From Brevibacillus gelatini (lineage in GTDB: Bacteria > Bacillota > Bacilli > Brevibacillales > Brevibacillaceae), in contig NZ_RHHS01000024.1 of NCBI RefSeq assembly GCF_003710935.1, forward strand, positions 1 through 58,821: a DNA stretch of 58,821 nucleotides. The letters are read 5' to 3'. Below the pieces are notes generated by a model that worked only from the letters and a program-made list of their open reading frames with translations, ran no database searches and was not told the origin of the DNA. Shown here in pieces: positions 25,778 to 35,352 of this stretch (the first letter of the stretch is position 1; each line of letters begins with the position of its first letter). The position numbers were made by a program, and so were the translations under genes.

Positions 25778-26872
25778 CTATTCGCGGCTGCCCGCCTCCA
25801 CCCCGAAGCGTGAAAACAACTGCCAGATCAACTCGCGTCTGCTGGATACTCCCGTTTTTGCGAAAATCGACTTCAAATGATCCTGTACCGTATAAGCGGA
25901 GATGTGCAGCGCGCGGGCCAGCTCCTTCGTGGACGATCCGCGGACGAGCTGATCGAGAATCTGCTTTTCCCGTTCCGACAATCCGTACGCTTCGCAGACC
26001 AGCGGGAGAATATCGGCAGGCTTGGCCGGACCAAACAAAACGGCGAGGTAGACAGCGCCGTCTGTGCCGTGCATCGGGTTTGCCTGGATCGTGACATACG
26101 GGCCGTCGGGCATGCGGATGCACACTTTGGCCAAGGAGGCTTTCGGAGCAGGCTCGTTCATCTGCGAGAGCGCCCGGAAGCAGACAGCGCGCACTGGCCG
26201 GGGCAACGTGTGGCGATCAATCGACTCCCACCTGCGCAACAGCGACAGCCACCTGTCTGCGGTGGCGTTGGCGGAGTGAATCGTCAACTGCTCAGACATC
26301 ACGACGATGCCCGTCTCTTCCTCCATCCAGGAGGTGTCCTCGGCTGGCAGAAGGAGGGCTGTTTTTCGCAACTGGCAGGCGATCAGTGGTACCAGCTCTG
26401 CCATCCACTCGCGCTCCTCCTCGCTGAAAACAGGACGCCCCTGCAAGCGAAACAGCGTCAAAAACCCCCAGCAAGCCCCGTCGTACTTGAGCGCTGCCCG
26501 AAGCTCGTCAGCAAAGCCTGCCGGGAGCAGGACGTTGCGGTAGCGCTCGCTTTTCATACGCTCTCCCCCTGTCGCTTGGTACAGCGTGGCGACAGGCTCT
26601 GCCGCCCGGCTCAGCTCTTCGTAACGGATGAAGTCATCACGCAAATATTCTTGCTCGAATATGCCGTGGTGGATCGCCTCCACGCCGTCTTCCGTGATCG
26701 CGCCTGTCGACAGCAGCGTCTGCGGGTCGACCGCCGTGCAGCAAGCCCCGTCAAAAGGCAGGAACTCCCGCAGCAGCTGCAAGAGTGCCGTCCGGTAATC
26801 CTGGGAGGAAGAGGGGTGGCGTCGGGCGAGCGCGAGCAGTTTTCGTTTGCTTGTTTCCCATTTTGCATTCAT
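25778..26872 (-). CDS. LuxR-family regulator with GAF/PAS-like sensor region
   Basis: 364 residues. The C-terminal LuxR helix-turn-helix reads LSEREKQILDQLVRGSSTKELARALHISAYTVQDHLKSIFAKTGVSSRRELI. The N-terminal ~180 residues look GAF-like (FDGACCTAVDPQTLL, LKYDGACWGFLTLFRLQGRPVFSEEEREW), then a PAS-like segment ~190-280 (GIVVMSEQLTIHSANATADRWL, VTIQANPMHGTDGAVYLAVLF). No receiver domain, so not a two-component partner; likely senses a small ligand. Divergent from the methyltransferase/dehydrogenase operon and probably controls it (inference). Confidence 0.82.
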   Translation of the reverse strand: MNAKWETSKRKLLALARRHPSSSQDYRTALLQLLREFLPFDGACCTAVDPQTLLSTGAITEDGVEAIHHGIFEQEYLRDDFIRYEELSRAAEPVATLYQATGGERMKSERYRNVLLPAGFADELRAALKYDGACWGFLTLFRLQGRPVFSEEEREWMAELVPLIACQLRKTALLLPAEDTSWMEEETGIVVMSEQLTIHSANATADRWLSLLRRWESIDRHTLPRPVRAVCFRALSQMNEPAPKASLAKVCIRMPDGPYVTIQANPMHGTDGAVYLAVLFGPAKPADILPLVCEAYGLSEREKQILDQLVRGSSTKELARALHISAYTVQDHLKSIFAKTGVSSRRELIWQLFSRFGVEAGSRE

Positions 26873-27086
26873 CTGCGCGTTCTCCTGTGTGGAGCGAGCG
26901 AAGGAAATCCCATATTTGTGGGATGGAACTCCCCTGGCTGCTCTTTATAATTGAGAATAATTCTTGATGATGGTGAGCCAAAAGTCAACGCTTGCCGCCG
27001 ATTTTCCGCGTTTCCGAAGCGCACAGGCGGCGGCTCGCACAACTGACCGCAGCAAAAGAAGACAGGATAGATGGGGAGAGATACGG

Positions 27087-27797
27087 ATGAAGGAAAAAAG
27101 AGAACCGCTTAGCTGGAACCACCCGGATGCAGCGCGGTATGAAAAGACGATCTCGCTGAAAATTCCCGGCTACGCCCATTTGTACGAGATGACAGATTGC
27201 TTGCTGGGGGCGCAGCTTCGACAGGTGGATGGAGAAAAGCGCGTGCTGGTCGTAGGTGCTGGCGGCGGCCAGGAGCTGGTAACGCTGGGCGCAGGGCACG
27301 AGGATTGGCTGTTTACGGGTGTCGATCCTTCGGCGCAAATGCTTGCGCAGGCGCAGCGCAGGACGGCCGAGGCGGGAGTTGCGGCGCGTGCTACGTTGCT
27401 GGAGGGAACGGTGGACGCGCTGCCCGATCAGCCGACTTACGCAGCGGCGACCTGCCTGCTCGTGCTTCATTTTGTCAGAGGACTTGCGGCCAAGAGGGAA
27501 CTGCTGCAGCAAATCGCGGCTCGCTTGCAGCCAGGTGCCCCGTTTTGTCTCGCAACGATTGCGGGCGATCCGCAGTCGCAGTCGTTTCGCATGCAGATGC
27601 AAGCCTGGCAGACACATATGCTCGACAACGGCATTGCGCTGGCAGAGTGGGAGCGGTTTGCGGCTTCGCTTGGCAACGAGTCCGATCCAATCCCGGCCGC
27701 AAACGTGCAAGAGCTGCTGGCGGAGGCTGGATTCGAGCACGCGACCCGTTACTTCGGCTCTTATCTGATCCACGCCTGGTTCGCTGTGAAAAGGTAG
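27087..27797 (+). CDS. Class I SAM-dependent methyltransferase
   Basis: 236 residues. SAM-binding motif I VLVVGAGGGQELVTLG, acidic end of strand 2 FTGVDPSAQML, and a later YAAATCLLVLHFV (motif IV region) are visible. Start at 27087 follows ATGGGGAGAG; the longer frame from 26964 lacks a ribosome site. Followed after 17 bases by the saccharopine-dehydrogenase-like gene, so the two form an operon facing the LuxR regulator. Methyl acceptor unknown. Confidence 0.85.
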   Translation: MKEKREPLSWNHPDAARYEKTISLKIPGYAHLYEMTDCLLGAQLRQVDGEKRVLVVGAGGGQELVTLGAGHEDWLFTGVDPSAQMLAQAQRRTAEAGVAARATLLEGTVDALPDQPTYAAATCLLVLHFVRGLAAKRELLQQIAARLQPGAPFCLATIAGDPQSQSFRMQMQAWQTHMLDNGIALAEWERFAASLGNESDPIPAANVQELLAEAGFEHATRYFGSYLIHAWFAVKR

Positions 27798-27814
27798 CGG
27801 GGGAACGAAAGCGT

Positions 27815-28900
27815 ATGGCTAAAGACAAAATTGTCGTAGTGGGTGGCTACGGTCACGTGGGCGCGACGATATGCAAAGAACTGGGGAACCGATACCCCGG
27901 CCGCGTGTATGCCGCAGGGCGCAGCCTGGAAAAAGCGGAGGCGTTTTGCCGGGAAACGGCGGGGAAAGTGCGTCCGCTCCGGTTCGACTTGCGCCAGCCG
28001 CCGGGAAAAGACTTGCTGGAGCAGGCGCGCCTGGTCGTCATGTGCCTGGACCAGACCGATACGGTGTTTGCTGCGCATTGTTTGCAAAACGGCACGCATT
28101 ATGTGGATGTGTCGGCCAACGGCGCGTTTTTGGAGCGGCTCGAACAATGGGGGAGCCGCCACGCGACAGAAGGAGCGGGGACCGCCGTACTCAGCGTCGG
28201 GCTTGCGCCGGGTCTGACGAACTTGCTTGCCGGCGAGGCGTACAGATTGCTCGAAGACGTTACGGAGGTCGAGATTTTCATCATGCTTGGCTTGGGGGAT
28301 CGGCACGGGAAGGCGGCGGTTGAATGGACGGTCGACAATCTGTGCGCCAGCTATGACGTGACACTGCAGCACCGCCGTGTGACCGTCCGAAGCATGACGG
28401 ACGGCAAGCGGGTCGACTTCGGGGGCAATCTGGGGAAAAGGCAGGCGTACCGCTTTCCTTTTTCCGATCAACAGACATTGGCCCGGACGCTCGGAGTCCC
28501 ATCGGTATCGACGCGACTGTGCTTCGACCAGGATTGGGCAGCGCGGCTTGCGGCAGGCCTGTGCAGCATGGGATTGTGCCGATTGCTCTGCAAGCCGCGG
28601 GTGCGCGAGGCAGTCGTAGCAGCGTTTTCAGGGCTGAAAATGGGCGACGACCGCTTCGCCGTCAAGGTTAAGGCACGGGGAAAAGCGGGAAAGTACGCGG
28701 CCATTGCGGAGTGTCTTTTGCACGGGCGCGATCAGTCGAAAATGACCGCCAAAGTGGCTGCCGAAGTCGCAAAAGCGCTGTATTCACAAGCTTTTCCGCA
28801 CGGCGTGCACCATATTGAACAGTTGTTTAAACTGGAACAAATGCAGGATTGGCTGGAGCAGGAGGCTTCGCTCTGCATCACGGTCAAGAAAAGCCGCTAG
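27815..28900 (+). CDS. Saccharopine dehydrogenase-like NAD(P) oxidoreductase
   Basis: 361 residues. Rossmann start KIVVVGGYGHVGATICKEL, second strand RVYAAGRSLEKAEAF, then VVMCLDQTDTVFAAHCLQNGTHYVDVSANGAFL typical of saccharopine dehydrogenase-like proteins, and APGLTNLLAGEA before the substrate domain. Some relatives act on opine-type or lipid-linked substrates, so the name only fixes the fold. The ATG at 27815 has GCGGGGGA upstream. Co-operonic with the methyltransferase, which suggests a two-step modification of one small molecule (inference). Confidence 0.82.
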   Translation: MAKDKIVVVGGYGHVGATICKELGNRYPGRVYAAGRSLEKAEAFCRETAGKVRPLRFDLRQPPGKDLLEQARLVVMCLDQTDTVFAAHCLQNGTHYVDVSANGAFLERLEQWGSRHATEGAGTAVLSVGLAPGLTNLLAGEAYRLLEDVTEVEIFIMLGLGDRHGKAAVEWTVDNLCASYDVTLQHRRVTVRSMTDGKRVDFGGNLGKRQAYRFPFSDQQTLARTLGVPSVSTRLCFDQDWAARLAAGLCSMGLCRLLCKPRVREAVVAAFSGLKMGDDRFAVKVKARGKAGKYAAIAECLLHGRDQSKMTAKVAAEVAKALYSQAFPHGVHHIEQLFKLEQMQDWLEQEASLCITVKKSR

Positions 28901-28941
28901 AATGTACAGGGCCGGGAGTACAGTTCTTCCGGCCCGGGCTG

Positions 28942-28988
28942 TTGACAAAGAGTTATTCCTGCTTTATGATTATCTCAAATTAGAGATA
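28942..28988 (+). promoter_or_regulatory. SigA promoter with MhqR-like operator
   Basis: TTGACA (28942-28947) and TATGAT (28965-28970) are spaced 17 bases. Directly downstream TATCTCAAATTAGAGATA (28971-28988) is a near-perfect palindrome that matches the known B. subtilis MhqR box pattern TATCTCGAATTCGAGATA. A weaker related palindrome lies at 29078-29095. Controls the nitroreductase gene. Confidence 0.8.
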
Positions 28989-29142
28989 TTTGCTGTACAT
29001 ATTCGCTTGCTTGTCGCCAGACTTCTTTTTGTGCAGTCAGTACCTGGCGCAATCGCAATCGAACTTTTTCTCCTAAAATCTCTAAATTAAGATGTTAAAA
29101 ATCAAGAAAAAAACCACCCCTGACGATGAGGAGGAGCTTTTT

Positions 29143-29802
29143 ATGAGCGAGTTTTCTACATTGGTGAAAAATCGGCGGTCTGCCAATAAATTTATCCCGT
29201 CCGTTCCGATCTCTACGGCCGACATCGAGGACATCATGTCCCTCGTTAAATTTGCCCCATCTGCTTTCAATTTGCAGCACGCACACTATGTCGTCGTCAC
29301 TGATCCACAGACAAAAGAGCGGGTATATGAAGCGGCACAGAGACAATACAAGGTGAAAACAGCCTCGGCAGTCATCATCGTCCTGGGCGACCTGGAAGCC
29401 TACAAAGACGCAGGCCGCATCAACGAAGGGCTGCTGCATCTGGGCGTCATGGACCAGCGCGAATACGATCATACTGTCTCGTCTGTCCACTCCTTCTACG
29501 AAGCAGGGGGAGAGCCGTTCAAACGGGACGAAGCGATTCGCAACGCCAGCCTGTCCGCCATGCTGTTCATGCTCGCGGCCAAAGACAAAGGCTGGGATAC
29601 TTGCCCGATGATCGGCTTCGACCCGGAAGCGGTTTGCGAGATATTGCAAATCCCTGACCGCTACGTCCCGGCGATGATGATTACGATTGGAAAAGAAGAC
29701 ACGTCCAGTCAACGTGTGCGCGGCTACCGCAAGCCGGTCGGCGAGTTCGTCAGCTACAACACGTTCCGCTCCGAAGCCGCCACGGCAGGTACAGGTAAAT
29801 GA
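29143..29802 (+). CDS. Nitroreductase family flavoprotein (MhqN-like)
   Basis: 219 residues. FMN-binding features: LVKNRRSANKFIPSVPIS at the N-terminus (RRS phosphate contact), KFAPSAFNLQHAHYVVV and the C-terminal MITIGKEDTSSQRVRGYRKPVGEFV. The family reduces quinones or nitroaromatics with NAD(P)H. The start follows GAGGAGGAGC. The upstream MhqR-like operator and the relation to MhqN of the quinone-responsive regulon make a quinone or azo stress role likely. Ends in a terminator, so monocistronic. Confidence 0.85.
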   Translation: MSEFSTLVKNRRSANKFIPSVPISTADIEDIMSLVKFAPSAFNLQHAHYVVVTDPQTKERVYEAAQRQYKVKTASAVIIVLGDLEAYKDAGRINEGLLHLGVMDQREYDHTVSSVHSFYEAGGEPFKRDEAIRNASLSAMLFMLAAKDKGWDTCPMIGFDPEAVCEILQIPDRYVPAMMITIGKEDTSSQRVRGYRKPVGEFVSYNTFRSEAATAGTGK

Positions 29803-29810
29803 CACAGCAA

Positions 29811-29837
29811 GCAGCAGAGCCGTAATGTTCTGCTGCT
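29811..29837 (+). terminator. Terminator after the nitroreductase
   Basis: Stem GCAGCAGA / TCTGCTGC then TTTATT; short T-run. Confidence 0.65.
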
Positions 29838-30008
29838 TTATTGCGTGCGCTTCGCTTGCTGTGAAAGTCATAAATGCACCCACTGCCCATTACGCTAGGA
29901 AAAGGATGTTGCCTTTTCGCCGCAGCTGCAATTTCAATTTAACTAAAAAAGTGCAGTAAAGGCGAACGGAGCAAGTCTATACTTTTTCCGGCAAAGAGGG
30001 GCTGCACG

Positions 30009-30695
30009 ATGAATACGGAACTCTACGATTACTGGCTCGTCTTTCTGGCTGGCTTGTTCAGCGCCCCCCACTGCCTGGGGATGTGCGGCGGGATCATGTC
30101 GGCCATGACGCTTCAGTCCAAAGCGTCTCTGTTGCAAACGATCCTGGTGTACAATACGGGCCGGATTGTGACGTATATGGCAGCAGGTGCATTCATGGGC
30201 TTTGCCGGATCGTTTGTCAATGCGGCAGGGGTGGTCGTCGGATTGCAGGGCATTGCCAATATCGCCGGAGGGCTGCTCATCATTCTCTGGGTTGTCAAAA
30301 AGGTGGCGCTGCCCCTGGACAAATACAGCCCGCTCCAGCTTTCATCCGCGCAAAAGCTGCTTCACCTGCTCAAATCGCGGCAAGGTATCGCGCCAGTGCT
30401 GGTCAGCGGGCTTTTGCTCGGCTTTTTACCGTGCGGACTGACCTATACGATGCATATGAAAGCAGCCGCGACCGGAAGCATGGCGCAAGGGATGGCGACT
30501 TTGGGCGTGTTCGGCCTTGGCACGTTGCCCGCGCTCGCGGCGATTGGCCTGTTTTCTTTTGTCCTGACCAAAACACTGCGTGCCAAGGTGCTCTTCGTCG
30601 GCAATGCGCTCGCGCTATGTATCGGAATCTTGTCTGTGTTGCGCGGCCTGGCGATCAACGGCTGGATTCCTACCGTCAACCCGTGGCTGTGGTAG
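30009..30695 (+). CDS. TauE/SafE-like (UreH/DsbD-type) membrane protein
   Basis: 228 residues with six predicted membrane segments. The start carries [14 protein letters not shown], a Cys-containing motif of the sulfite exporter TauE/SafE-like family found near copper handling and cytochrome oxidase assembly genes; a second Cys lies in [15 protein letters not shown]. The two membrane Cys motifs resemble DsbD/CcdA-like transport of electrons or metals. Ribosome site AAAGAGGGG precedes the ATG. Neighbours are a YtkA-like lipoprotein and CopA, so a copper-related role is favoured (inference). Confidence 0.78.
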   Translation: MNTELYDYWLVFLAGLFSAPHCLGMCGGIMSAMTLQSKASLLQTILVYNTGRIVTYMAAGAFMGFAGSFVNAAGVVVGLQGIANIAGGLLIILWVVKKVALPLDKYSPLQLSSAQKLLHLLKSRQGIAPVLVSGLLLGFLPCGLTYTMHMKAAATGSMAQGMATLGVFGLGTLPALAAIGLFSFVLTKTLRAKVLFVGNALALCIGILSVLRGLAINGWIPTVNPWLW

Positions 30696-30709
30696 GTGAG
30701 GCGGCGGGC

Positions 30710-31153
30710 TCATGGCTCGACGCGAAAAGGATAGGTGGTGCTCATGGCTTTGCCGTCAAGCTCAAATGTAATCGTAGCCAGCCAATCGCCCAGCATGGTC
30801 GGTATGATTTGCGCGACGTATTCACCTTCCTTTTCCTTCACGGCTTCGAAGACGATTGCCCCGTGGTCCATGTTCGGCATGCTCAGGGAGACGGATACGG
30901 TAGCCGTTTCCAGCTTGGCTGCATGTTCGGCCGGAACGGTTATGTGCAGCGCGTTTTCCTGCACATTTCTGGCCGGAGACGGTTCGAGCGTTACTTGCAA
31001 GGGAATGGACAGTTCCTCAAGCATCGGCGTGTTCGTTTGCTGTGCGGCAGCGGTACTGGCGTGCCCGACATGGTCCTGGGGGGCACAGCCAAAGAGGGTA
31101 AATGGAGCCAGCAGCAGGCACGACAGCCGAAGGGCGACAAATTTGCGCATCAT
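30710..31153 (-). CDS. YtkA/FixH-like lipoprotein
   Basis: 147 residues with signal peptide and lipobox (FTLFGCAP), then an Ig-like single beta-sandwich domain: [48 protein letters not shown] and [22 protein letters not shown]. The MPNMDHG segment is the signature of the YtkA/FixH type and could bind copper. Start is 31153 or the next codon (two Met in a row); the ribosome site is weak. Convergent with the TauE/SafE-like gene and divergent from copA. Confidence 0.75.
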   Translation of the reverse strand: MMRKFVALRLSCLLLAPFTLFGCAPQDHVGHASTAAAQQTNTPMLEELSIPLQVTLEPSPARNVQENALHITVPAEHAAKLETATVSVSLSMPNMDHGAIVFEAVKEKEGEYVAQIIPTMLGDWLATITFELDGKAMSTTYPFRVEP

Positions 31154-31291
31154 GTTCACCACTTTCCCATAAGTTACAAGCTTCCCTATCGTATTCACAG
31201 CCGCGGCCGTTCATACTTCATCTTCTACGAGATGGTCCTTGCGCATAGGTTGGACATGAGGACATGTTCGGAAGCTGAAGGGGAGTTTTTC

Positions 31292-33478
31292 ATGACCATC
31301 CACCAAACGTATCAGGTTACAGGCATGACCTGCGCCGCCTGTGCCAATCGGATTGAGAAGCGGCTGCGCAAGGTCCAGGGTGTGCAGGAGGTACACGTCA
31401 ATCTGACGACCAACAAGGCGCGGGTTGCCTTTGACCCTTCGCTGACCAACGATCAGGAGATCATGACGAAAATCGAACAGCTCGGTTTTTCCGCGAGCTT
31501 GAAGCAGGAAGAGACGCTCGGGGAAAAAAGAGCGCTGCTCTGGCGGTTCATTTTCTCGGCCATTTTGACGATTCCGCTGTTGTGGGCGATGGCGGCGCAT
31601 TTTTCGCTGACGTCGTTTTTATGGGTGCCGCCTTTGTTTCAGACGCCTTTGTTCCAGTTCGCGCTGACGCTGCCGATTCAGTTGTTCATCGGGCAATCGT
31701 TTTACCTCGGAGCGTGGAACGCCTTGAAAAACCGTTCCGCCAACATGGACGTACTGGTCGTGCTGAGCACCACGGCCGCTTTTTTGTACAGCCATTACCT
31801 GACCTTTACGACCATCGGGAAGGCGAGTCACGGGTTGACGGTCTACTACGAGTCGTGCGCCGTAATCTTCACGTTTTTACTGCTCGGCAAATATTTGGAG
31901 GCGACGGCCAAGGACCGGACGAAGCATGCCATCGGACAACTGCACGAACTGCAGCCGGCGCTGGCGCATGTGGTGCGCGGGGATGAGGTGTGTACGGTTC
32001 CTGTGGAGCAGCTTGCGGTGGGCGATATTTTTCTCGTCAAGCCAGGCGAGCGGATACCGACGGACGGGATGGTGCTGGAAGGGCACGCGAGCGTCGATCA
32101 GTCGATGTTCACCGGGGAAAGCTTGCCTGTAGAAAAGTGGAGCGGGCATGCCGTCATCGGGGCGACGCTGAACCAGAGCGGCTGGCTCAAGGTCAAGGCA
32201 ACGAAGGTCGGGGAAGACACGGCGCTGACGCAGGTCATTCGCACGGTGGAGGAAGCGCAGTTGTCGAAGGCGCCAATCCAGCGGGTGGCGGATGAAATTA
32301 CCGATGTGTTTGTGCCGATCATCATCGCGATTGCGGCCATTACTTTTTTTGCCTGGCATTACGTCTTCACTCCACAAGACTTCGGCGGAGCGCTGGAAAA
32401 GGCGATTGCCGTCCTCATTATCGCTTGCCCGTGCGCACTCGGGCTGGCTACGCCGATGTCGATCCTGGTCGTGTCAGGCAGAGCGGCGCAGATGGGCATT
32501 TTGTTCAAGCAGGGAAAGTATTTGGAGGCGTTGCAAAAGATCGACACGATTGTGTTTGACAAAACCGGCACGTTGACCAGAGGGGCGCACGAGGTCGTCG
32601 GCGTCAACACGCGGGGCTGGAGCGAGGCGGCGTTTTGGCGGCTGGTGGCCGGGGCGGAAATGACTTCGGAGCACCCGTTGGCCGCAACGATTGTGGCCCA
32701 TGCGAAAAAGCAGGGGCTGTCCATCCCGGAAGCCACGTCCTTTTCCTCGCTGCCCGGCTACGGAATCGAGGCGACAGTGGAAGGACATGCGGTTGTCGTC
32801 GGTTCGCCCAGGCTCCTGGCCCGCAAAAACGTGGACATCGGTACGGTTCTCGATCAGGTGGAGCGGCACGGAGCGGAAGGAAAAATGGTGCTGCTCGCAG
32901 CCATCGACGGGCGGCTGGCCGGGTATGTGGTGCTGTCCGACCGATTGAAAAGAGACGCGAAAAAAGCGGTCGCCCAACTGCGCAAACTGGGCAAGGACGT
33001 CATCATGATTACAGGAGACAACCCGTATACGGCAAAAAGCGTGGCGCGACAGGCGGGAATCGGGCAGGTGTACGCGGGCGTGCTGCCAGCCCAAAAAGCG
33101 GAGCTGATCTTGCGCCTGCAAGAAAAAGGGAGAAAAATCGCCATGGTCGGCGACGGGCTCAACGATGCGCCAGCCCTGACGGCAGCAAGCGTCGGTATTG
33201 CGCTGGGCACGGGAGCGGACATTTCCAAGGATTCGGCCGATGTCGTCATCATGCACGGCGAGGTAACAGGGGTGGTCCATGCTATCCGGCTCAGCCAAAT
33301 GGCGATGAAAAACATCCGGCAAAACTTGTTCTGGGCCTTTTTTTACAACGCGATTGCGATCCCGGCGACGATGCTCGGCTTCCTGGCACCGTGGCTGGCG
33401 GGAATCGCCATGGCGTTCAGCTCGCTGTCGGTCGTGCTGAATTCCTTGCGCTTGCGAAAAGGACGCATGAAACAATAA
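31292..33478 (+). CDS. copA: Copper-exporting P1B-type ATPase
   Basis: 728 residues. One N-terminal metal-binding domain with [10 protein letters not shown], then six or more membrane segments, the ion-path motif CPCAL in [14 protein letters not shown], the TGES actuator loop, phosphorylation site DKTGTLT, HP motif in SEHPLA, and [10 protein letters not shown]. The late membrane helices carry [13 protein letters not shown] and [15 protein letters not shown], matching the Cu(I) ATPase type (YN and MxxSS). The ATG at 31292 follows AAGGGGAG; the 400-codon frame upstream is a shadow of the TauE-like gene. No CsoR or CopZ gene is adjacent. Confidence 0.93.
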   Translation: MTIHQTYQVTGMTCAACANRIEKRLRKVQGVQEVHVNLTTNKARVAFDPSLTNDQEIMTKIEQLGFSASLKQEETLGEKRALLWRFIFSAILTIPLLWAMAAHFSLTSFLWVPPLFQTPLFQFALTLPIQLFIGQSFYLGAWNALKNRSANMDVLVVLSTTAAFLYSHYLTFTTIGKASHGLTVYYESCAVIFTFLLLGKYLEATAKDRTKHAIGQLHELQPALAHVVRGDEVCTVPVEQLAVGDIFLVKPGERIPTDGMVLEGHASVDQSMFTGESLPVEKWSGHAVIGATLNQSGWLKVKATKVGEDTALTQVIRTVEEAQLSKAPIQRVADEITDVFVPIIIAIAAITFFAWHYVFTPQDFGGALEKAIAVLIIACPCALGLATPMSILVVSGRAAQMGILFKQGKYLEALQKIDTIVFDKTGTLTRGAHEVVGVNTRGWSEAAFWRLVAGAEMTSEHPLAATIVAHAKKQGLSIPEATSFSSLPGYGIEATVEGHAVVVGSPRLLARKNVDIGTVLDQVERHGAEGKMVLLAAIDGRLAGYVVLSDRLKRDAKKAVAQLRKLGKDVIMITGDNPYTAKSVARQAGIGQVYAGVLPAQKAELILRLQEKGRKIAMVGDGLNDAPALTAASVGIALGTGADISKDSADVVIMHGEVTGVVHAIRLSQMAMKNIRQNLFWAFFYNAIAIPATMLGFLAPWLAGIAMAFSSLSVVLNSLRLRKGRMKQ

Positions 33479-33504
33479 AAAAACCGAGCAGTTACGTAGC
33501 TCGG
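33477..33504 (-). terminator. Terminator for the cadC-like gene
   Basis: On the minus strand CCGAGC / GCTCGG stem followed by seven T. It lies between convergent copA and the ArsR gene. Confidence 0.8.
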
Positions 33505-33857
33505 ACAGTCGATTTCTGTTCTTTGGCATGCTCGATTCCCGCTGAGATCAGGTGGCGCACATGGTCATCGTCCAGCGAATAAAAGACGAGCTTGCCCTCT
33601 TTGCGGTATTTGGCCAGTCCCATGTTGCGCAGAAGCCGCAAATGATGCGAGGTGTTGGCGATGGAGCTGCCGATGATGGCTGCCACGTCACAGACGCACA
33701 ACTCGTCTTCCAGGGACAAAATATGAATGATTTTCGCCCGGGTGTCGTCGGCGAGCGCCTTGAAAATTTTGGCTGCGCCTTCTGATTCAGACGCGTACGG
33801 CTTCAAGCGACGGACTTTTTCTTCATCATAACATTGAATCTCACAGATGTCGTCCAC
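33492..33857 (-). CDS. cadC: ArsR/SmtB metal-responsive repressor, CadC type
   Basis: 121 residues. It matches CadC point by point: N-terminal CEIQCYDEEKVRRL (two Cys), ADDTRAKIIHIL, ELCVCDVAAIIG (the alpha-3 Cys pair), the helix-turn-helix IANTSHHLRLLRNMGLAKYRKEGKL and the YSLDDDHVRHLI end. These four Cys bind Cd/Pb/Zn in known CadC and cause release from DNA. A GTG start at 33857 is chosen because AGAGGTGA lies eight bases upstream and the length then equals CadC. Unusually it is separated from cadA by 5 kb, facing copA instead. Confidence 0.88.
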   Translation of the reverse strand: MDDICEIQCYDEEKVRRLKPYASESEGAAKIFKALADDTRAKIIHILSLEDELCVCDVAAIIGSSIANTSHHLRLLRNMGLAKYRKEGKLVFYSLDDDHVRHLISAGIEHAKEQKSTVRAT

Positions 33858-33884
33858 CGTAAAAATCACCTCTCGCTTACGTCC

Positions 33885-33930
33885 ATGTCCTACTATTATA
33901 GACATTCGCACGAAAAGAGCAAAGGCATTT
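33885..33930 (-). promoter_or_regulatory. Promoter and palindromic operator of the cadC-like gene
   Basis: On the minus strand TTTGCT and TATAAT are 17 bases apart. The -10 lies inside an inverted repeat with arms ATGTC and GACAT (33885-33905), consistent with autoregulation. It differs from the box found near cadA. Confidence 0.55.
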
Positions 33931-34099
33931 TGCAGTTCTCCAACAATCAGGCTCATGTTCGGAGGGAGAGCGTCATAGCTCTTTTGTATGGGGTTTTCCT
34001 GATGATTCCAGTTAATCTCGAAGCAGCCAATCTGTCCGTGTGACAGGGCAAGTGGCTATGCGCCCCTATTAGAACATGGTCAGGGAGATGAGGTGGAGG

Positions 34100-35311
34100 A
34101 TGATCGCGGAGGCGGGTCAACAGACGCGTTACAAGCTTGTAATTGTCGGGGGCGGGAGTGCAGGGATCACGGTTGCAGCGCAGCTCCTGCGCAAAGCACG
34201 GGAGCTTTCGGGGCAGATTGCCATTGTCGATGATGCGGCCAAGCACTACTATCAGCCGTTGTGGACGCTTGCAGGTGCCGGAGTGGTCAGCAGGGAAGTG
34301 ACCGAACGCGACGAAGCGGCGGTCATCCCGAAAGGCGCGATCTGGGTCAGAGAGGCTGTCACAGCATTTTTGCCAAAAGAAAATGCCGTCGTGACTGCGT
34401 CCGGAAACAAGCTGCACTACGACTACCTCGTTGTGGCAGCCGGAATCCAGATCGATTGGGACAAAGTAAAAGGGCTAAAGGAGAGCATCGGCAAAGAGGG
34501 GGTATGCAGCAATTACTCGTACGACTACGTGGAAAGCACGTGGGACAGCATCCGCCAGTTTCAGGGGGGGACAGCGATCTTCACCCAGCCCAACACTCCG
34601 GTGAAATGCGGCGGCGCACCGCAAAAAATCATGTACCTGGCGGACGATTACTTTCGCCAGTCAGGTGTGCGCCAGCAATCCATTATCCGGTTTGTTTCGG
34701 GAGCACCGACCATTTTTGGCGTGAAAAAGTATGCCGATGCCTTGCAGAAGGTCGTCGAACGAAAACAAATTTACACAACCTTTCAGCACAACCTCGTCGA
34801 GATTCGCGCCGATCAAAAGCAAGCGGTTTTCGAAAACGTAAATACCCGTGAGCAGGTGACGATGGCCTACGACATGATTCACGTCGTGCCGCCGATGAGC
34901 GCCCCTGATGTTATCAAAAAAAGTCCGCTCGCTGATGCTGACGGCTGGCTGGACGTGGATAAGCACACGTTGCAGCATACGCGCTTTGCCAACGTGTTTG
35001 GGCTTGGCGATTGCGCCAATTTGCCCACCTCCAAAACAGGTGCGGCCATTCGCAAGCAGGCTCCGGTCGTCGTGCACAATCTGCTGGCGCAAATCAACGG
35101 CAAACGGGACTATCGGCATTACAACGGCTATACGTCCTGCCCGCTCGTCACGGGCTACGGCAAACTGATTTTGGCTGAATTTGATTACGAGCAGATTCCG
35201 CGGGAGACGTTTCCGTTCGATCAATCCCGTGAACGGCGCAGCATGTACTGGTTGAAAAAAGAGGTGCTTCCCGTCATGTATTGGCACGGGATGCTTAAAG
35301 GCAGGATGTAG
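34100..35311 (+). CDS. sqr: Sulfide:quinone oxidoreductase (type II NADH-dehydrogenase fold)
   Basis: 403 residues. FAD-binding start YKLVIVGGGSAGITVAAQLLRKA, NADH-dehydrogenase-like YDYLVVAAGIQIDW, and the second FAD-contact region FANVFGLGDCANLPTSKTGAAIRKQAPVVVHNL. The Cys in TPVKCGGAPQKIMYLA and GVCSNYSYDYVEST match the SQR redox-Cys positions. It oxidises sulfide, passing electrons to quinone and producing persulfide. ATG 34100 follows GAGGTGGAGG; starts at 34088 and 34076 are possible. Followed after 41 bases by a persulfide dioxygenase, forming a sulfide-detoxification pair. Confidence 0.87.
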   Translation: MIAEAGQQTRYKLVIVGGGSAGITVAAQLLRKARELSGQIAIVDDAAKHYYQPLWTLAGAGVVSREVTERDEAAVIPKGAIWVREAVTAFLPKENAVVTASGNKLHYDYLVVAAGIQIDWDKVKGLKESIGKEGVCSNYSYDYVESTWDSIRQFQGGTAIFTQPNTPVKCGGAPQKIMYLADDYFRQSGVRQQSIIRFVSGAPTIFGVKKYADALQKVVERKQIYTTFQHNLVEIRADQKQAVFENVNTREQVTMAYDMIHVVPPMSAPDVIKKSPLADADGWLDVDKHTLQHTRFANVFGLGDCANLPTSKTGAAIRKQAPVVVHNLLAQINGKRDYRHYNGYTSCPLVTGYGKLILAEFDYEQIPRETFPFDQSRERRSMYWLKKEVLPVMYWHGMLKGRM

Positions 35312-35352
35312 GACAGACAAAACGCAGATAAGAAATAAAGGAGGGCGACGGT

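Noticed and set aside
26947..26967. PerR/Fur-like palindrome (TTGAGAATAATTCTTGA) before the methyltransferase operon
   Set aside because: Arms match the consensus only partly and no clear -10/-35 context supports it.
27197..27814. Upstream in-frame extension of the saccharopine-dehydrogenase-like gene
   Set aside because: It is a shadow frame over the methyltransferase gene with biased Arg/Gly/Ala composition; the real start is 27815.
28909..28935. GC-rich hairpin GGGCCGG/CCGGCCC after the saccharopine-dehydrogenase-like gene
   Set aside because: It lacks a T-run, so I do not call it a terminator, though it could slow polymerase.
30083..31291. Long open frame preceding and in frame with copA
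   Set aside because: It overlaps the TauE-like gene in another frame and the antisense of the YtkA-like gene; copA has its own ribosome site and typical N-terminus at 31292.
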